In this document: positions 41,519 to 50,251 of the stretch, piece by piece
Numbering within the stretch: position 1 is the first letter of the stretch
Layout: every line of letters starts with the position of its first letter
Source: Clostridia bacterium
GTDB taxonomy: Bacteria; Bacillota; Clostridia; Oscillospirales; Acutalibacteraceae
Length of the DNA: 57,573 nucleotides
Assembly (NCBI GenBank): GCA_017430965.1
Contig: JAFRLX010000038.1
Span: 1-57,573 of the forward strand
Reading direction: 5' to 3'
Program-made: the position numbers and the translations under genes
The notes under the pieces: model-generated
What the model saw: only the letters and a program-made list of their open reading frames with translations
Database searches by the model: none
Told to the model about the DNA's origin: nothing

Positions 41519-42631
41519 TTGATAGAATTTAAAAATGTTTCCAAAGTGTATGAAAACGGCACAGAGGCACTATCCGACATTTCGCTCAAAATAGAGCAGG
41601 GTGAATTCGTTTTCGTTGTCGGTGCATCCGGCGCCGGTAAATCGACCTTTTTGAAATTGGTCATGAGGGAAGAAAATGTCACCTCCGGCGACATTTGGAT
41701 TAATGATTTCCACCTTCCCACACTCAAAAGAAAGCAGATTCCGAAATTCAGAAGAAGTATGGGCATTGTGTTCCAGGACTTCCGCCTGATTCCGAAAATG
41801 ACCGTTTTTGACAATGTGGCGTTTGCCATGCGTGTGGTCGGCGCAAAAGAATCCGAGATTCGCCGCAGAGTACCGCATGCATTGGAGCTTGTGGCACTTT
41901 CTCACAAAGCCAGAAGTTATCCGGCAGAGCTTTCCGGCGGCCAGCAGCAGCGCGTGGCGCTGGCAAGGGCGCTGGTGAACAAGCCGAGAATTATTATTGC
42001 GGACGAGCCCACCGGTAATGTGGACCCCGAAATGAGTTATGAAATCGTCGATTTGCTTGACCGCATTTCGCAGCAGGGAACCACGGTGGTGATGGTCACT
42101 CACGCGCATGACCTTGTGGACAAGTTTAACCACAGAAAAATTGTCATTTCCAACGGTAAGCTTGTAAAAGATACCGGAACGGGTTATGACATCGGCTCTA
42201 ATGAAGATGAACTCTTCGGCTTCAAAGCGGAAGCCAAAATCGCTTCCGAAACAGCGGCACAGAGAGTCGACAAAAAGGCAGATAAAAAAGCGGGCAAGAA
42301 GGCAGAGGAAAAATCCCTTGAAGATATCGAGGATTTAGATGAATTAGATGCCCTTGAAAGCACAAAAACAGAAATCGTTTCGAAAGATGATGACGAGGAT
42401 GCCGTGGAGGATATTTATCCCACGGAAGGCATCAACGATGAAATTATCGAAAATATCCATGAGAATTTGGATGATGATTCCAAAGTCAATGATATTGTAG
42501 ACCGGGTGCTGGGTTCCAAATCCACTTTGGAAACCTTTGTCAACCAGGACAGAACCGACATTGATTATTCCGTTTTCCTTGAAAGCGTTGAGTTGGAAGA
42601 GACTGACAGTGAGGAGGGCGAAGAATCATGA
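41519..42631 (+). CDS. ftsE: Cell-division ATP-binding protein FtsE with long acidic C-terminal tail
   Basis: A 370-aa protein whose first 225 residues are a standard FtsE: Walker [28 protein letters not shown], signature [15 protein letters not shown], Walker [14 protein letters not shown] and VTHAHDLV. FtsE pairs with FtsX to drive cell-wall hydrolases at the septum. The rest is unusual: a Lys/Ala segment ([14 protein letters not shown]) and about 100 very acidic residues ([15 protein letters not shown]) ending with [11 protein letters not shown]. Ordinary FtsE is about 225-230 residues. Start is TTG 41519 after TAGGGAG. The ATG of ftsX overlaps its stop by four bases. Confidence 0.95.
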   Translation: MIEFKNVSKVYENGTEALSDISLKIEQGEFVFVVGASGAGKSTFLKLVMREENVTSGDIWINDFHLPTLKRKQIPKFRRSMGIVFQDFRLIPKMTVFDNVAFAMRVVGAKESEIRRRVPHALELVALSHKARSYPAELSGGQQQRVALARALVNKPRIIIADEPTGNVDPEMSYEIVDLLDRISQQGTTVVMVTHAHDLVDKFNHRKIVISNGKLVKDTGTGYDIGSNEDELFGFKAEAKIASETAAQRVDKKADKKAGKKAEEKSLEDIEDLDELDALESTKTEIVSKDDDEDAVEDIYPTEGINDEIIENIHENLDDDSKVNDIVDRVLGSKSTLETFVNQDRTDIDYSVFLESVELEETDSEEGEES

Positions 42632-43545
42632 AATCAGCGGGTTACCTGATTAAAGAAGGTTTTAGAAGTGTTAAAATCAACAAATTAATGACGATTGCCT
42701 CAATGGGCGTGTTGATTTGTTGTATGTTATTAATGGGTTGCAGCGTGCTGGTCAGTGCCAACACCACCAACCTGCTCTCCAAGATTGAGGAGCAAAATGT
42801 CATCATGGTCTTTATGGATGATAAAGCAACCAAAGAAATGACCGATAAGGCGAAGGCAACCATTGAAAAGATGGAAAATGTCAAAGAGGTTGTGTATATT
42901 TCCAAAGATGAAGCATGGCAAAACCAGCTCAAGGAGATGAATGATTCTCAAAGAGAGTTTTTTGAAAACTATGCAGACCAATCTCCGCTTCCCGACACGT
43001 TAAAAGTGGTGGTAAGCGATATGAGCAGTTTTGACACAATTGTCAAAGACCTCAAAAAGGTTGACAATGTGCAAAACATCCGCGAAAACAGCCAGTTAGC
43101 ACAAAAGTTGGCGAGAGTGCGGCAGGCGGTCAACATTATTTGTATCGCAGTCGTGGCGCTGCTGTTCGCGGTTTCCATTTTCATTATTTCCAACACGGTG
43201 CGCATTTCCATGTTCTCAAGAAAGCTGGAAATCAGCATTATGAAGAGTGTCGGTGCGACCGACGGATTCGTGCGAACGCCGTTTATTGTCGAAGGTATCG
43301 TTATCGGTTTGCTTTCCGCTGGCTTGGCAGAGTTGATGGTTTGGGGCATTTATGCACTTGCCACAAAGGAACTTTCCAGTATGGTTACCTTGTTTAATAC
43401 CGGTTTTGTGGAGTTTTCTTCCCTGTGGTGGATTTTGCTTGTTGCATTTATTGCATTAGGTGTGGCTACCGGTGTGGGAGGCAGCTTTGTTTCCATGAAC
43501 AAGTATTTAAGACACGAAGGAAGTGAATTGAATGAAATCGCTTAA
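42628..43545 (+). CDS. ftsX: Cell-division permease FtsX
   Basis: A 305-aa protein of FtsX topology: a first membrane helix (about 19-40), an extracellular domain of about 120 residues (VIMVFMDDKATKEMTDKAKA, ANISKDEA-like KEVVYISKDEAWQNQL), then three helices (about 170-195, 215-245, 265-290). The external loop contacts coiled-coil M23 hydrolases and passes on the ATPase-driven shape change; three such hydrolases follow directly. GAGGAGG precedes the ATG, which overlaps ftsE by four bases; its own stop overlaps the next gene by 14 bases. Confidence 0.95.
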   Translation: MKSAGYLIKEGFRSVKINKLMTIASMGVLICCMLLMGCSVLVSANTTNLLSKIEEQNVIMVFMDDKATKEMTDKAKATIEKMENVKEVVYISKDEAWQNQLKEMNDSQREFFENYADQSPLPDTLKVVVSDMSSFDTIVKDLKKVDNVQNIRENSQLAQKLARVRQAVNIICIAVVALLFAVSIFIISNTVRISMFSRKLEISIMKSVGATDGFVRTPFIVEGIVIGLLSAGLAELMVWGIYALATKELSSMVTLFNTGFVEFSSLWWILLVAFIALGVATGVGGSFVSMNKYLRHEGSELNEIA

Positions 43546-44686
43546 AACTGCAGCAGTTCAAGTGTTATCTGTCCTGGTAGTGATAAGCCTTTTATTCGTT
43601 TCTTCCGTTTCCGTTACCGCTTCGGCGGAGTCCGAGTTGGACAAAGCAAAAAAAGCCTATTCTCAAGCCAAAAGAGAATATGACAAGTTAAAAAACGAAA
43701 AAGCTTCTGCCGAGGACCAACTGGAAGCGGCGCAAAACGCATACTTCTCTTTGGTCTCTCAAGTAGAGCTGATTAATAAAAACATTGACCATGTGCAGGG
43801 CGAGATTGAAAAGCTGCAAGGGCAAATTGCCGATTATCAGGTGAAGATTGAAAAGCAGCAAAAGCGCATGGACAAAAAGTACAGTGATTTTTGTGCCCGC
43901 TTAAAATCCTTGTATATTGCAGGCAGTATGAGTTCCCTGCAGGTCTTGATGACCAGTAAGGATTTTTCCGAATATTTGACCAGGTTGGAGATGGTGAAAA
44001 AAATCGGCGAAATGGATGCCGATGCCATCAAAGAGCTGGAGGACATTCTGCATGAGCTGCAGGAATTAAAAAAGCAGCTGGATGTTGACCGCGCCGAACA
44101 GCAGGCAAAGAAAAACGAGCTGAGCGACCAAAAAGCGGAGCTGGAAGCACGCAAGTCCGAAGCGGCGACTTCCCTTGCAGAGTGTGAAAGCCTGATAGCA
44201 CAAATTAAAGAAGCCCAGGCAGACGCGCAAGCGGAAATGCAAAAGGTGCTTGCCCAAATCAACAAAATGGTTGCTTCCGGCGGCATCAAGGGTACCGGTC
44301 AATTGTGCTATCCTGTTCCGAGCTGCACCAATGTTTCCTGCGGGTTCTACGGCTACGCGAACCACAACGGGGTGGATTTTGCCAACGGTCCCGGTTTATA
44401 CGGAGCTCCGGTTGTCGCCTCGGATGACGGGCAGGTTGTCGGCGTGGACATGTGGGAATATTCCTACGGGCATCATGTAACGATTGACCACGGCAACGGG
44501 ATAAAAACCATGTATTGCCATATGAGCAATATTGATGTCAGTGTCGGTCAAAATGTTACAAAAGGGCAAGTAATCGGCGGTGTCGGCTGTACCGGCAATG
44601 TCATTCCAAGAGGCATGGGCGGAACGCACCTGCATTTTGGTGTGGTGGTCAACGGCGGTTTTGTCAATCCGTTCGATTATCTGTAA
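43532..44686 (+). CDS. Secreted coiled-coil M23 peptidase, FtsEX-linked (copy 1)
   Basis: A 384-aa exported protein: signal peptide of about 32 residues, long coiled coil (about 35-245) and a C-terminal LytM/M23 domain. Zinc-site motifs HNGVDF and HLHFG are intact, as is the YCHM segment, so it should cut peptidoglycan cross-bridges. The layout is that of EnvC/PcsB/RipC-type proteins held inactive by their coiled coil until FtsEX pulls it open. The coiled coil carries LYIAGSMSSLQVLMTSKDFS, a segment shared by all three copies here. It overlaps ftsX by 14 bases, with AAGGAAG as ribosome site. Two paralogues follow. Confidence 0.93.
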   Translation: MKSLKTAAVQVLSVLVVISLLFVSSVSVTASAESELDKAKKAYSQAKREYDKLKNEKASAEDQLEAAQNAYFSLVSQVELINKNIDHVQGEIEKLQGQIADYQVKIEKQQKRMDKKYSDFCARLKSLYIAGSMSSLQVLMTSKDFSEYLTRLEMVKKIGEMDADAIKELEDILHELQELKKQLDVDRAEQQAKKNELSDQKAELEARKSEAATSLAECESLIAQIKEAQADAQAEMQKVLAQINKMVASGGIKGTGQLCYPVPSCTNVSCGFYGYANHNGVDFANGPGLYGAPVVASDDGQVVGVDMWEYSYGHHVTIDHGNGIKTMYCHMSNIDVSVGQNVTKGQVIGGVGCTGNVIPRGMGGTHLHFGVVVNGGFVNPFDYL

Positions 44687-44721
44687 ATTTTCGCAAATCT
44701 TTAGTTAAAAAAGGGTAAGTG

Positions 44722-45939
44722 ATGATGAAAAACAAAACTTTGATGAAGCAAGCGCTTAGCAGTGTCATTTGCGTTTTCTTAGCAGTGATGCTTGTGTTTT
44801 CCTGCTCCTTCGGTGTGATAGCCGAGGACAGTGTCAGCTCCTTGCAGGAAAAAATTGCTGCCGCCAAAGAGAAAGCGGCGGAATTGGAAACCAAGGAAGA
44901 AGCGGCAAACGAAACCTACCAGGCTAAGTTAGAGGTGTACAACACTGCCAAAGATGCTGTAGACACCATTAATGCACAAATTGCTGATTTGGAAGAAAAA
45001 ATTGTGGAAACACAAGATTCCATTGAAAAATTAAAGAAAAAGATTAAAAAGCAACAACAGGCGATTGATAAGAAATATAACGATTTCAAATCGCGCATCA
45101 AAGCGCTGTATATTGCAGGCAGCTTAACGAGCATGCAGGTGTTGCTGACCAGTGAGGATTTTTCGGATTATCTTACCAAGTTGGAAATGGTCAGAAAGGT
45201 CTCCGCGAAGGATAACGCCGCGATTGAGGAAATGCAGCGCTTAGCGGAAGAGCTCAAAGAAGCCAAGAAAAACTTAGATGAAGATAAGCAGAAATTAGAG
45301 CAACAGGAAGCAAGCTTACAGGAAGATAAGGTGAGCTTGGATGCTGCCAAAGAGGCGGCAGAGCAAGCCTACAATGAAAGCCTTGTGGTGTTGCGCAAAA
45401 TCAAATCCCAGCAAAAGAACAACAACTCTCAGTTGGCTGAATACCAGAGTGAATTAAACGATGTGCTGGAACAAATCCGCAAGGCGGAAGAAGCGGCAAG
45501 GCAGGCACAGGGCGGCAGCCAAAGCTCAGGTTCTCAGAGCTTCACGATTACCCAGGGCACCGGTCAGTTCTGTTATCCGGTTCCCGGCCACACCAGCATT
45601 ACCTGCGGTTTCTACGGGTATGCAAACCATAACGGTGTAGATTTCTCCGATGGCGGTATCTACGGTGCGACAGTTGTGGCAGCCGACTCCGGAACCGTTG
45701 TCAAAGTGGCTTATTTAACTTACAGTTACGGCTACCATGTGTTCATTTACCATGGCGGCAGCGGCTTAACCACCCAGTATTGTCACTTGAGCTCTATTGG
45801 TGTGAGCGAAGGGCAATCCGTATCAAAGGGCGACCCGATCGGTAATGTCGGTTCCACCGGTAACTCTACCGGACCGCACCTTCATTTCGGTATTTTTGAT
45901 TCCGGCGGTTCGTTCTTGAATCCGGAAGGATACTTTTAA
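44722..45939 (+). CDS. Secreted coiled-coil M23 peptidase, FtsEX-linked (copy 2)
   Basis: A 405-aa paralogue of the preceding protein: signal peptide (SVICVFLAVMLVFSCSFGVIA), coiled coil with LYIAGSLTSMQVLLTSEDFS, a Gln/Ser/Gly linker (GGSQSSGSQS) and an M23 domain with HNGVDF, HVFIYHG, YCHL and HLHFG all intact. The linker differs from the copies either side. ATG 44722 is preferred, six bases after AAGGG; ATG 44725 and GTG 44719 are also possible. No terminator separates it from copy 1 (35 bases) or copy 3 (44 bases). Confidence 0.92.
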   Translation: MMKNKTLMKQALSSVICVFLAVMLVFSCSFGVIAEDSVSSLQEKIAAAKEKAAELETKEEAANETYQAKLEVYNTAKDAVDTINAQIADLEEKIVETQDSIEKLKKKIKKQQQAIDKKYNDFKSRIKALYIAGSLTSMQVLLTSEDFSDYLTKLEMVRKVSAKDNAAIEEMQRLAEELKEAKKNLDEDKQKLEQQEASLQEDKVSLDAAKEAAEQAYNESLVVLRKIKSQQKNNNSQLAEYQSELNDVLEQIRKAEEAARQAQGGSQSSGSQSFTITQGTGQFCYPVPGHTSITCGFYGYANHNGVDFSDGGIYGATVVAADSGTVVKVAYLTYSYGYHVFIYHGGSGLTTQYCHLSSIGVSEGQSVSKGDPIGNVGSTGNSTGPHLHFGIFDSGGSFLNPEGYF

Positions 45940-45983
45940 TCGTTAGGCAGAAGAATAAATCATTTTAAAGAGGGCGAAAATAG

Positions 45984-47294
45984 TTGAAGTTATTTCACTT
46001 TTTTCAAAACATCATAACTAAATCGATTGTAATAGTGCTATTGACAGGTTCGATAGCACTATTTCCTGTGTTATCCTGTATTGCCATGGGTGAAGAGGCG
46101 GCGGAGGAACCCTCCACCACCCAGGAAACCACCCAAGAGCAAACAACAGCGGCGCAAACCACGACCAAAAGTGCGCAGGATGCTGCCGCCGCCAAAAAGG
46201 CAGAGGAAGAAAGAATCGCCACCGAAACCAAGAAAAAAGAGGCGGAAGAGCTTGAAAAAGCCAAGCAGGAGTACCAGGAAAAGGAAGATGCTTACAAGAA
46301 AGCCAATGCTTCCGTAAGCGCCATCAACGGTCAAATCCAGGATTTGGAAACCAACATTATTGATACCATTGCCAACATTCAAAAGTTAGAGCAGTTTATC
46401 CAATTGCAGCAAAAGAAGATTGATGCGATGTATAACGGCTTTAAAGGCAGGCTCAAATCGCTGTATATGTCCGGTTCCTATACCGACATTCAGGCACTGT
46501 TGACTTCCGACACGTTTATGGATTACTTAACCCGTTCGGAAATGATTAAAGCGGTTTCCGAAAAGGATGCGCAGGCAATCAGAGCCATGCAAAAGCAGTA
46601 TACCATCCTCAAAAAGAAGCAGAAGGCGGTGCAGAACAGCCGCATTAAGCTCGAAGTGCAGGAAGCCGATTTACAAAGCTCTAAGGCGAGTTTGGAAATC
46701 AAAAAGGCAGAAGCGGCAAAGGCATATAACGAATCTATCGATAAACTCAAAGAAGTGAACAAAGCGGCGGAAGCCACGAAAGTGCAGATTGAGTTAGAGC
46801 AAAAAGAGATTGCAAAAATTGTCTCCATGTGCCAGAAAGAAGCGGAGATATCGCAAGAGATTGCCGATGCTATCAGAAACGGCAACTACAGCGATGTGCA
46901 GAGTGAAATTGTCTCCAACGGCGGAAGGTTCTGCTTCCCCGTACCGGCTTGCACCGATGTCTCCTGCGGTTTCTACGGCTATGCCAACCATAACGGTATG
47001 GACTTTGCCAACGGGCATGTGAACGGGCAAAAGGTAGTCGCCACGCAGGATGGTAAGATTATGAGCGTCAAGCTCCTGGACTATTCCTACGGGCACCATG
47101 TCTGGATTAACCACGGTAACAATGTGGCAACGCTGTATGCGCACATGAGCCGCATTGTGGTCAAGGAAGGGCAATATGTCAAGCAGGGGCAGGTTATCGG
47201 TTATGTCGGTTCCACCGGCAATTCCACCGGACCGCATTTGCACTTTGGTTTACTCGTAGATGGCAACTTTGTCAACCCGATCAATTACTTCTAA
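45984..47294 (+). CDS. Secreted coiled-coil M23 peptidase, FtsEX-linked (copy 3)
   Basis: A 436-aa paralogue: signal peptide (about 1-37), a Thr/Gln/Glu-rich low-complexity stretch (EEPSTTQETTQEQTTAAQT), a basic and acidic coiled coil with LYMSGSYTDIQALLTSDTFM, and an M23 domain with HNGMDF, HVWINHG, YAHM and HLHFG. Catalytic residues are intact. Compared with copies 1 and 2 the coiled coil is longer and the low-complexity insert follows the signal peptide. Start is TTG 45984 after AGAGGGCG. A terminator follows at 47302, the end of the operon that begins with the cdaR-like gene. Confidence 0.92.
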   Translation: MKLFHFFQNIITKSIVIVLLTGSIALFPVLSCIAMGEEAAEEPSTTQETTQEQTTAAQTTTKSAQDAAAAKKAEEERIATETKKKEAEELEKAKQEYQEKEDAYKKANASVSAINGQIQDLETNIIDTIANIQKLEQFIQLQQKKIDAMYNGFKGRLKSLYMSGSYTDIQALLTSDTFMDYLTRSEMIKAVSEKDAQAIRAMQKQYTILKKKQKAVQNSRIKLEVQEADLQSSKASLEIKKAEAAKAYNESIDKLKEVNKAAEATKVQIELEQKEIAKIVSMCQKEAEISQEIADAIRNGNYSDVQSEIVSNGGRFCFPVPACTDVSCGFYGYANHNGMDFANGHVNGQKVVATQDGKIMSVKLLDYSYGHHVWINHGNNVATLYAHMSRIVVKEGQYVKQGQVIGYVGSTGNSTGPHLHFGLLVDGNFVNPINYF

Positions 47295-47301
47295 AATAAA
47301 G

Positions 47302-47335
47302 GGCGCCTCATCGGTTTGCGTTGAGGCGCCTTTGT
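47302..47335 (+). terminator. Terminator of the ftsEX/M23 operon
   Basis: GGCGCCTCA (47302-47310) and TGAGGCGCC (47322-47330) with an 11-base loop, followed by TTTGTT. Confidence 0.85.
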
Positions 47336-47347
47336 TGCGTGTTGCAT

Positions 47348-47385
47348 AAACAGTTGTCGGTAACCCGACAGCTGTTTTCATTCTT
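47348..47385 (+). terminator. Second hairpin terminator
   Basis: AAACAGTTGTCGG (47348-47360), TAAC loop, CCGACAGCTGTTT (47365-47377) with one mismatch, then TCATTCTTTT. It also bounds the permease remnant on the other strand. Confidence 0.75.
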
Positions 47386-47596
47386 TTGCGCTGCAAAATT
47401 TTTGTGTGCGCTCAAGCGAACTTGGAGCGGTGATGTGCAGGGAGCAGAGCACATCTTCTCGGGCGGTTTGTGCCGCCTGCCGAATCGAAAGCGCCACGCA
47501 GGAAGAAAACGCGATGGCAATGATTATAATGGCAGTCAGAATGGTTCTGCCTTTGTTGCGAATGACATTGCGAAATGATTGTCTGAAAATATACAT
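47378..47596 (-). pseudogene. N-terminal remnant of an FtsX/MacB-type ABC permease
   Basis: 72 codons starting MYIFRQSFRNVIRNKGRTIL, then a single hydrophobic helix (TAIIIIAIAFSSCVALSI) and RQAAQTARED. This is the typical start of large macrolide-exporter-type ABC permeases, which run to several hundred residues with four helices and an outside domain; here the frame stops after 72 aa, just before a hairpin on the other strand. GGAGGG stands upstream of the ATG, so it may still be translated. The partner ATPase gene is absent. A deletion during rearrangement is the simplest explanation. Confidence 0.6.
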
Positions 47597-47682
47597 GGTC
47601 TATCATTCCCTCCTTCGCGAACAGTATAGACGGGTTATGTGGCAGAAAAATGGGAAAAAAGTGAAAAATATGTGAATTGGAT

Positions 47683-47711
47683 TTGCTAAATCGGTAAAAA
47701 ATGTATATAAT
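47683..47711 (+). promoter_or_regulatory. Promoter of the GH13 gene
   Basis: TTGCTA (47683-47688), 17-base spacer, TATAAT (47706-47711), 65 bases before the ATG. Confidence 0.7.
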
Positions 47712-47776
47712 AGTAGCAGTCAGCCTTTGGTGCTGCCCAAGCCAATGACCGCTTTACATAGAAATGGGAGAACCCG

Positions 47777-49621
47777 ATGGAATTTTTTGACCCGAAAAAC
47801 AGAGCCTATAAATCCTTGCGCCGCGCGCTTGTGCAGGGAGAAAGCATTACCCTGCGCCTTTGTATGCCGCGAGAGTATCGCTGCGAAAGCGCAAGGCTTG
47901 TGGTCCATGCCGACGGCGAGGAAGAAACCAAGCTTTCAATGCAGTGGAGCGGGATGAACGGCGACTGCCATGAGTGGTGGAGTGCGGAGTTCAAAGCGCA
48001 AAAAGCGGGGCTTTATTGGTATTATTTTGAATACAGCGTGCCCTATTCCGGCGGCATTATCAAAAAAAACAAAGCCGGTAAAGCGGCAATTGATGAAGCA
48101 GGAGAAAAGTGGCAAATCACCGTTTGCCAAAAGGATTTTAAAACACCTGATTGGATTAAAGGCGGCATTATCTACCAGATTTTCCCCGACCGCTTTGCCA
48201 TTGGTGACAATGGTGTCAGCAATCCCTATTCCGAACGCATTGTGCGCACGGATTATGACAAGGACCCGTATTGGGAGCCGGTGAACGGTGTCTATAACTG
48301 TGATTATTTCGGCGGCAACTTGCAGGGCATTTGCCAAAAGCTGCCGTATTTAAAAGAATTAGGGGTCAACTGCATTTACCTGAATCCGATTTTTGAAGCG
48401 CACGCCAATCATCGTTACAACACGGCGGATTTCGAGAAAATCGACAGTATGCTTGGAAACGAATCGGATTTTAAAGCACTGTGTAAGGCAGCCAAAAAGC
48501 AAGGCATTCATATTATTTTAGACGGCGTGTTTTCCCATGTCGGGCAGGACAGTAAATATTTTAATATGTACCGCCGCTATGCGGGGGATGGCGCCTACAA
48601 TTCTCAAAGCAGTCCCTATTACTCCTGGTTCAAATTTTACCATTGGCCGCAGGAGTATGAAAGCTGGTGGGGCATTAAGCTGCTGCCGGAGATAAAAGAA
48701 GATAACCCGGCGTTTTTAGATTACATTTGCGGGCAAAACGGAATTGCCCGCCGCTGGCTGCGCGCCGGCGCAGACGGTTGGCGCTTAGATGTGGCAGATG
48801 AATTGCCCGATGTGTTTTTAGACAGATTGCGCAAAGCAGTCAAAGCCGAAAAGGAGGATGCCCTCATTTTAGGCGAGGTGTGGGAAGATGCGACCAATAA
48901 GGTCTCCTACTCCGAGCGCCGCCGCTATTTGCTCGGCAAACAGCTCGACTGCGTTATGAATTATCCCTTTGCGGATGCGATTATCAAATTTGTGCGCGAG
49001 GGCGGCAGCGAAGCCTTTTTTGAAGTGGTGGAAGAGATTTGTGCCAACTACCCGCCGCAGGCACTGCACGCCTTGATGAATCACATCGGCACCCACGACA
49101 CCCCGCGCGCGATCACCGCGCTTGCCGGAGAGGACAGCACCGGCAAAGGCAGGCAGTGGCAAAGCGTGCACAGCTTAACAGCCGCTCAGTTTAGAAAAGG
49201 GGTAAAGCGCTTAAAGCTTGCCTCTCTCTTACAGTTTACGCTGCCGGGTGTGCCGAGCATTTACTATGGCGATGAAATCGGCATGCAGGGCTATTCCGAC
49301 CCCTTTAACCGCCGTTTCTTTGCGTGGGAAAGCATGAATGAAGCGCTGCTTTCGTGGTACAAAGCCTTGGGCAAAATGCGCAGGCAATCGCCGGTGTTGG
49401 CACAGGGGCTGTTCAAGAGAGTACCTGCGCCGGAGGATTGCGTTTGTTACATCAGAAAGTTTAAGGGGCACGAAATGCTGGTGGCGGTCAACCGCTCCGA
49501 GCAAAGCGTGAACATTGAATTGCCTGAGGAATATGAGGGAAGCAATGCTTCACTCGGTGCTGCGCCGCAGGGCTGCAGTTTAAAACTCGGTGCTATGGAA
49601 TACAGTGTTATAGAATTGTAA
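47777..49621 (+). CDS. Cytoplasmic GH13 alpha-amylase (cyclomaltodextrinase/neopullulanase-like)
   Basis: A 614-aa enzyme with an N-terminal beta-sandwich (about 1-110), a (beta/alpha)8 barrel and a C-terminal beta domain. GH13 regions: GVNCIYLNPIFEAHANHRYN, DGVFSHVG, DGWRLDVADE (nucleophile Asp), ILGEVWED (acid/base Glu), GTHDTPRA (transition-state Asp) and PSIYYGDEIGMQGY. No signal peptide, so it acts inside the cell on imported maltodextrins or cyclodextrins, cleaving alpha-1,4 bonds. It is closest in layout to subfamilies with an N-terminal domain (GH13_20 or GH13_39-like). GGGAG precedes ATG 47777. No sugar transporter or regulator is adjacent. Confidence 0.92.
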   Translation: MEFFDPKNRAYKSLRRALVQGESITLRLCMPREYRCESARLVVHADGEEETKLSMQWSGMNGDCHEWWSAEFKAQKAGLYWYYFEYSVPYSGGIIKKNKAGKAAIDEAGEKWQITVCQKDFKTPDWIKGGIIYQIFPDRFAIGDNGVSNPYSERIVRTDYDKDPYWEPVNGVYNCDYFGGNLQGICQKLPYLKELGVNCIYLNPIFEAHANHRYNTADFEKIDSMLGNESDFKALCKAAKKQGIHIILDGVFSHVGQDSKYFNMYRRYAGDGAYNSQSSPYYSWFKFYHWPQEYESWWGIKLLPEIKEDNPAFLDYICGQNGIARRWLRAGADGWRLDVADELPDVFLDRLRKAVKAEKEDALILGEVWEDATNKVSYSERRRYLLGKQLDCVMNYPFADAIIKFVREGGSEAFFEVVEEICANYPPQALHALMNHIGTHDTPRAITALAGEDSTGKGRQWQSVHSLTAAQFRKGVKRLKLASLLQFTLPGVPSIYYGDEIGMQGYSDPFNRRFFAWESMNEALLSWYKALGKMRRQSPVLAQGLFKRVPAPEDCVCYIRKFKGHEMLVAVNRSEQSVNIELPEEYEGSNASLGAAPQGCSLKLGAMEYSVIEL

Positions 49622-49629
49622 ATATAAAA

Positions 49630-49650
49630 AAGCAGCCTCGCCGGCTGCTT
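49630..49650 (-). terminator. Small hairpin after the GH13 gene
   Basis: AAGCAGCC (49630-49637) and GGCTGCTT (49643-49650). The T-run (TTTTTTAT) lies on the minus strand, so it terminates leftward transcription better than the GH13 message. Confidence 0.6.
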
Positions 49651-49684
49651 CAGAGTGTCGATAAAATGGCTAAAACCACACGCC
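49649..49684 (+). repeat. Dispersed 36-bp repeat, copy A
   Basis: Starts TTCAGAGTGTCGATAAAATG and ends CCACACGCC. It matches 57436-57471 at 30 of 36 positions, and both copies directly follow a terminator-like hairpin. Confidence 0.7.
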
Positions 49685-49757
49685 AAAAATTTTTTATTAA
49701 AACTTTAGCAAATCGGCACTTTAATAATGAAATGAAGAATGTATCTTGTCTTTAAAA

Positions 49758-49792
49758 AAACAAGGGGCTGCCTCACGTGCAGCCCCTTGTTT
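49758..49792 (-). terminator. Bidirectional terminator
   Basis: AAACAAGGGGCTGC (49758-49771) and GCAGCCCCTTGTTT (49779-49792) form a perfect 14-bp stem. On the minus strand it is followed by TTTTTTTAAAG; it ends the leftward DUF5684/glyS unit. Confidence 0.88.
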
Positions 49793-50228
49793 AAAATTTC
49801 GGTTTGTAATAGTAATAATACGGTTCTTCTTCCTCGGGTTCTTTCGGGTTCAGGCACTCTGCTTTGCCAAAGCCCAAGATGAGCGCGAAAATGCCGGGCA
49901 GCAGAAACAGCCCGATGGCAAAGCCGAAGCCCTTGCCGAAGCGCGCTGCCAGCTTTTTCAGGCAGATGAGGGAAAAGACAATGTTCACTCCCGGCAGAAG
50001 CAGCAGCAGGAACAAAATGCCCTTTTGCTCGGAGACTTTGACAAAGGTGTACAGGTTGTAGAAGGGAATCAGCGCCTTCCAACCCTTTTCACCTGTTTTG
50101 CTGAAAATGCCCCAATAGCCGACAACTTCAAAACCGATAAGAAACAGTGTAAACAGGGCGAGACCGCCGTAGATTATCCACTGCTCAACCGTGAATTGTT
50201 CAAAAAAATTGACTGTGCTTTCGTTCAT
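49791..50228 (-). CDS. DUF5684-like small membrane protein
   Basis: A 145-aa protein with three or four hydrophobic helices and the pattern of DUF5684 proteins: GWKALIPFYNLYTFVKVSEQ between helices, PGVNIVFSLICLKKLAARFG, and GFGKAECLNPKEPEEEEPYY at the acidic, Tyr-rich C-terminus (PYYYYYKPKF). Function unknown; often next to signal peptidases or sensor genes in other genomes, from memory. Its start is 23 bases after the glyS stop on the same strand, so co-transcription with glyS is likely; ACACAGGTGATTTT carries its ribosome site. Confidence 0.75.
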   Translation of the reverse strand: MNESTVNFFEQFTVEQWIIYGGLALFTLFLIGFEVVGYWGIFSKTGEKGWKALIPFYNLYTFVKVSEQKGILFLLLLLPGVNIVFSLICLKKLAARFGKGFGFAIGLFLLPGIFALILGFGKAECLNPKEPEEEEPYYYYYKPKF

Positions 50229-50251
50229 AAAATCACCTGTGTTTAGCGGGA

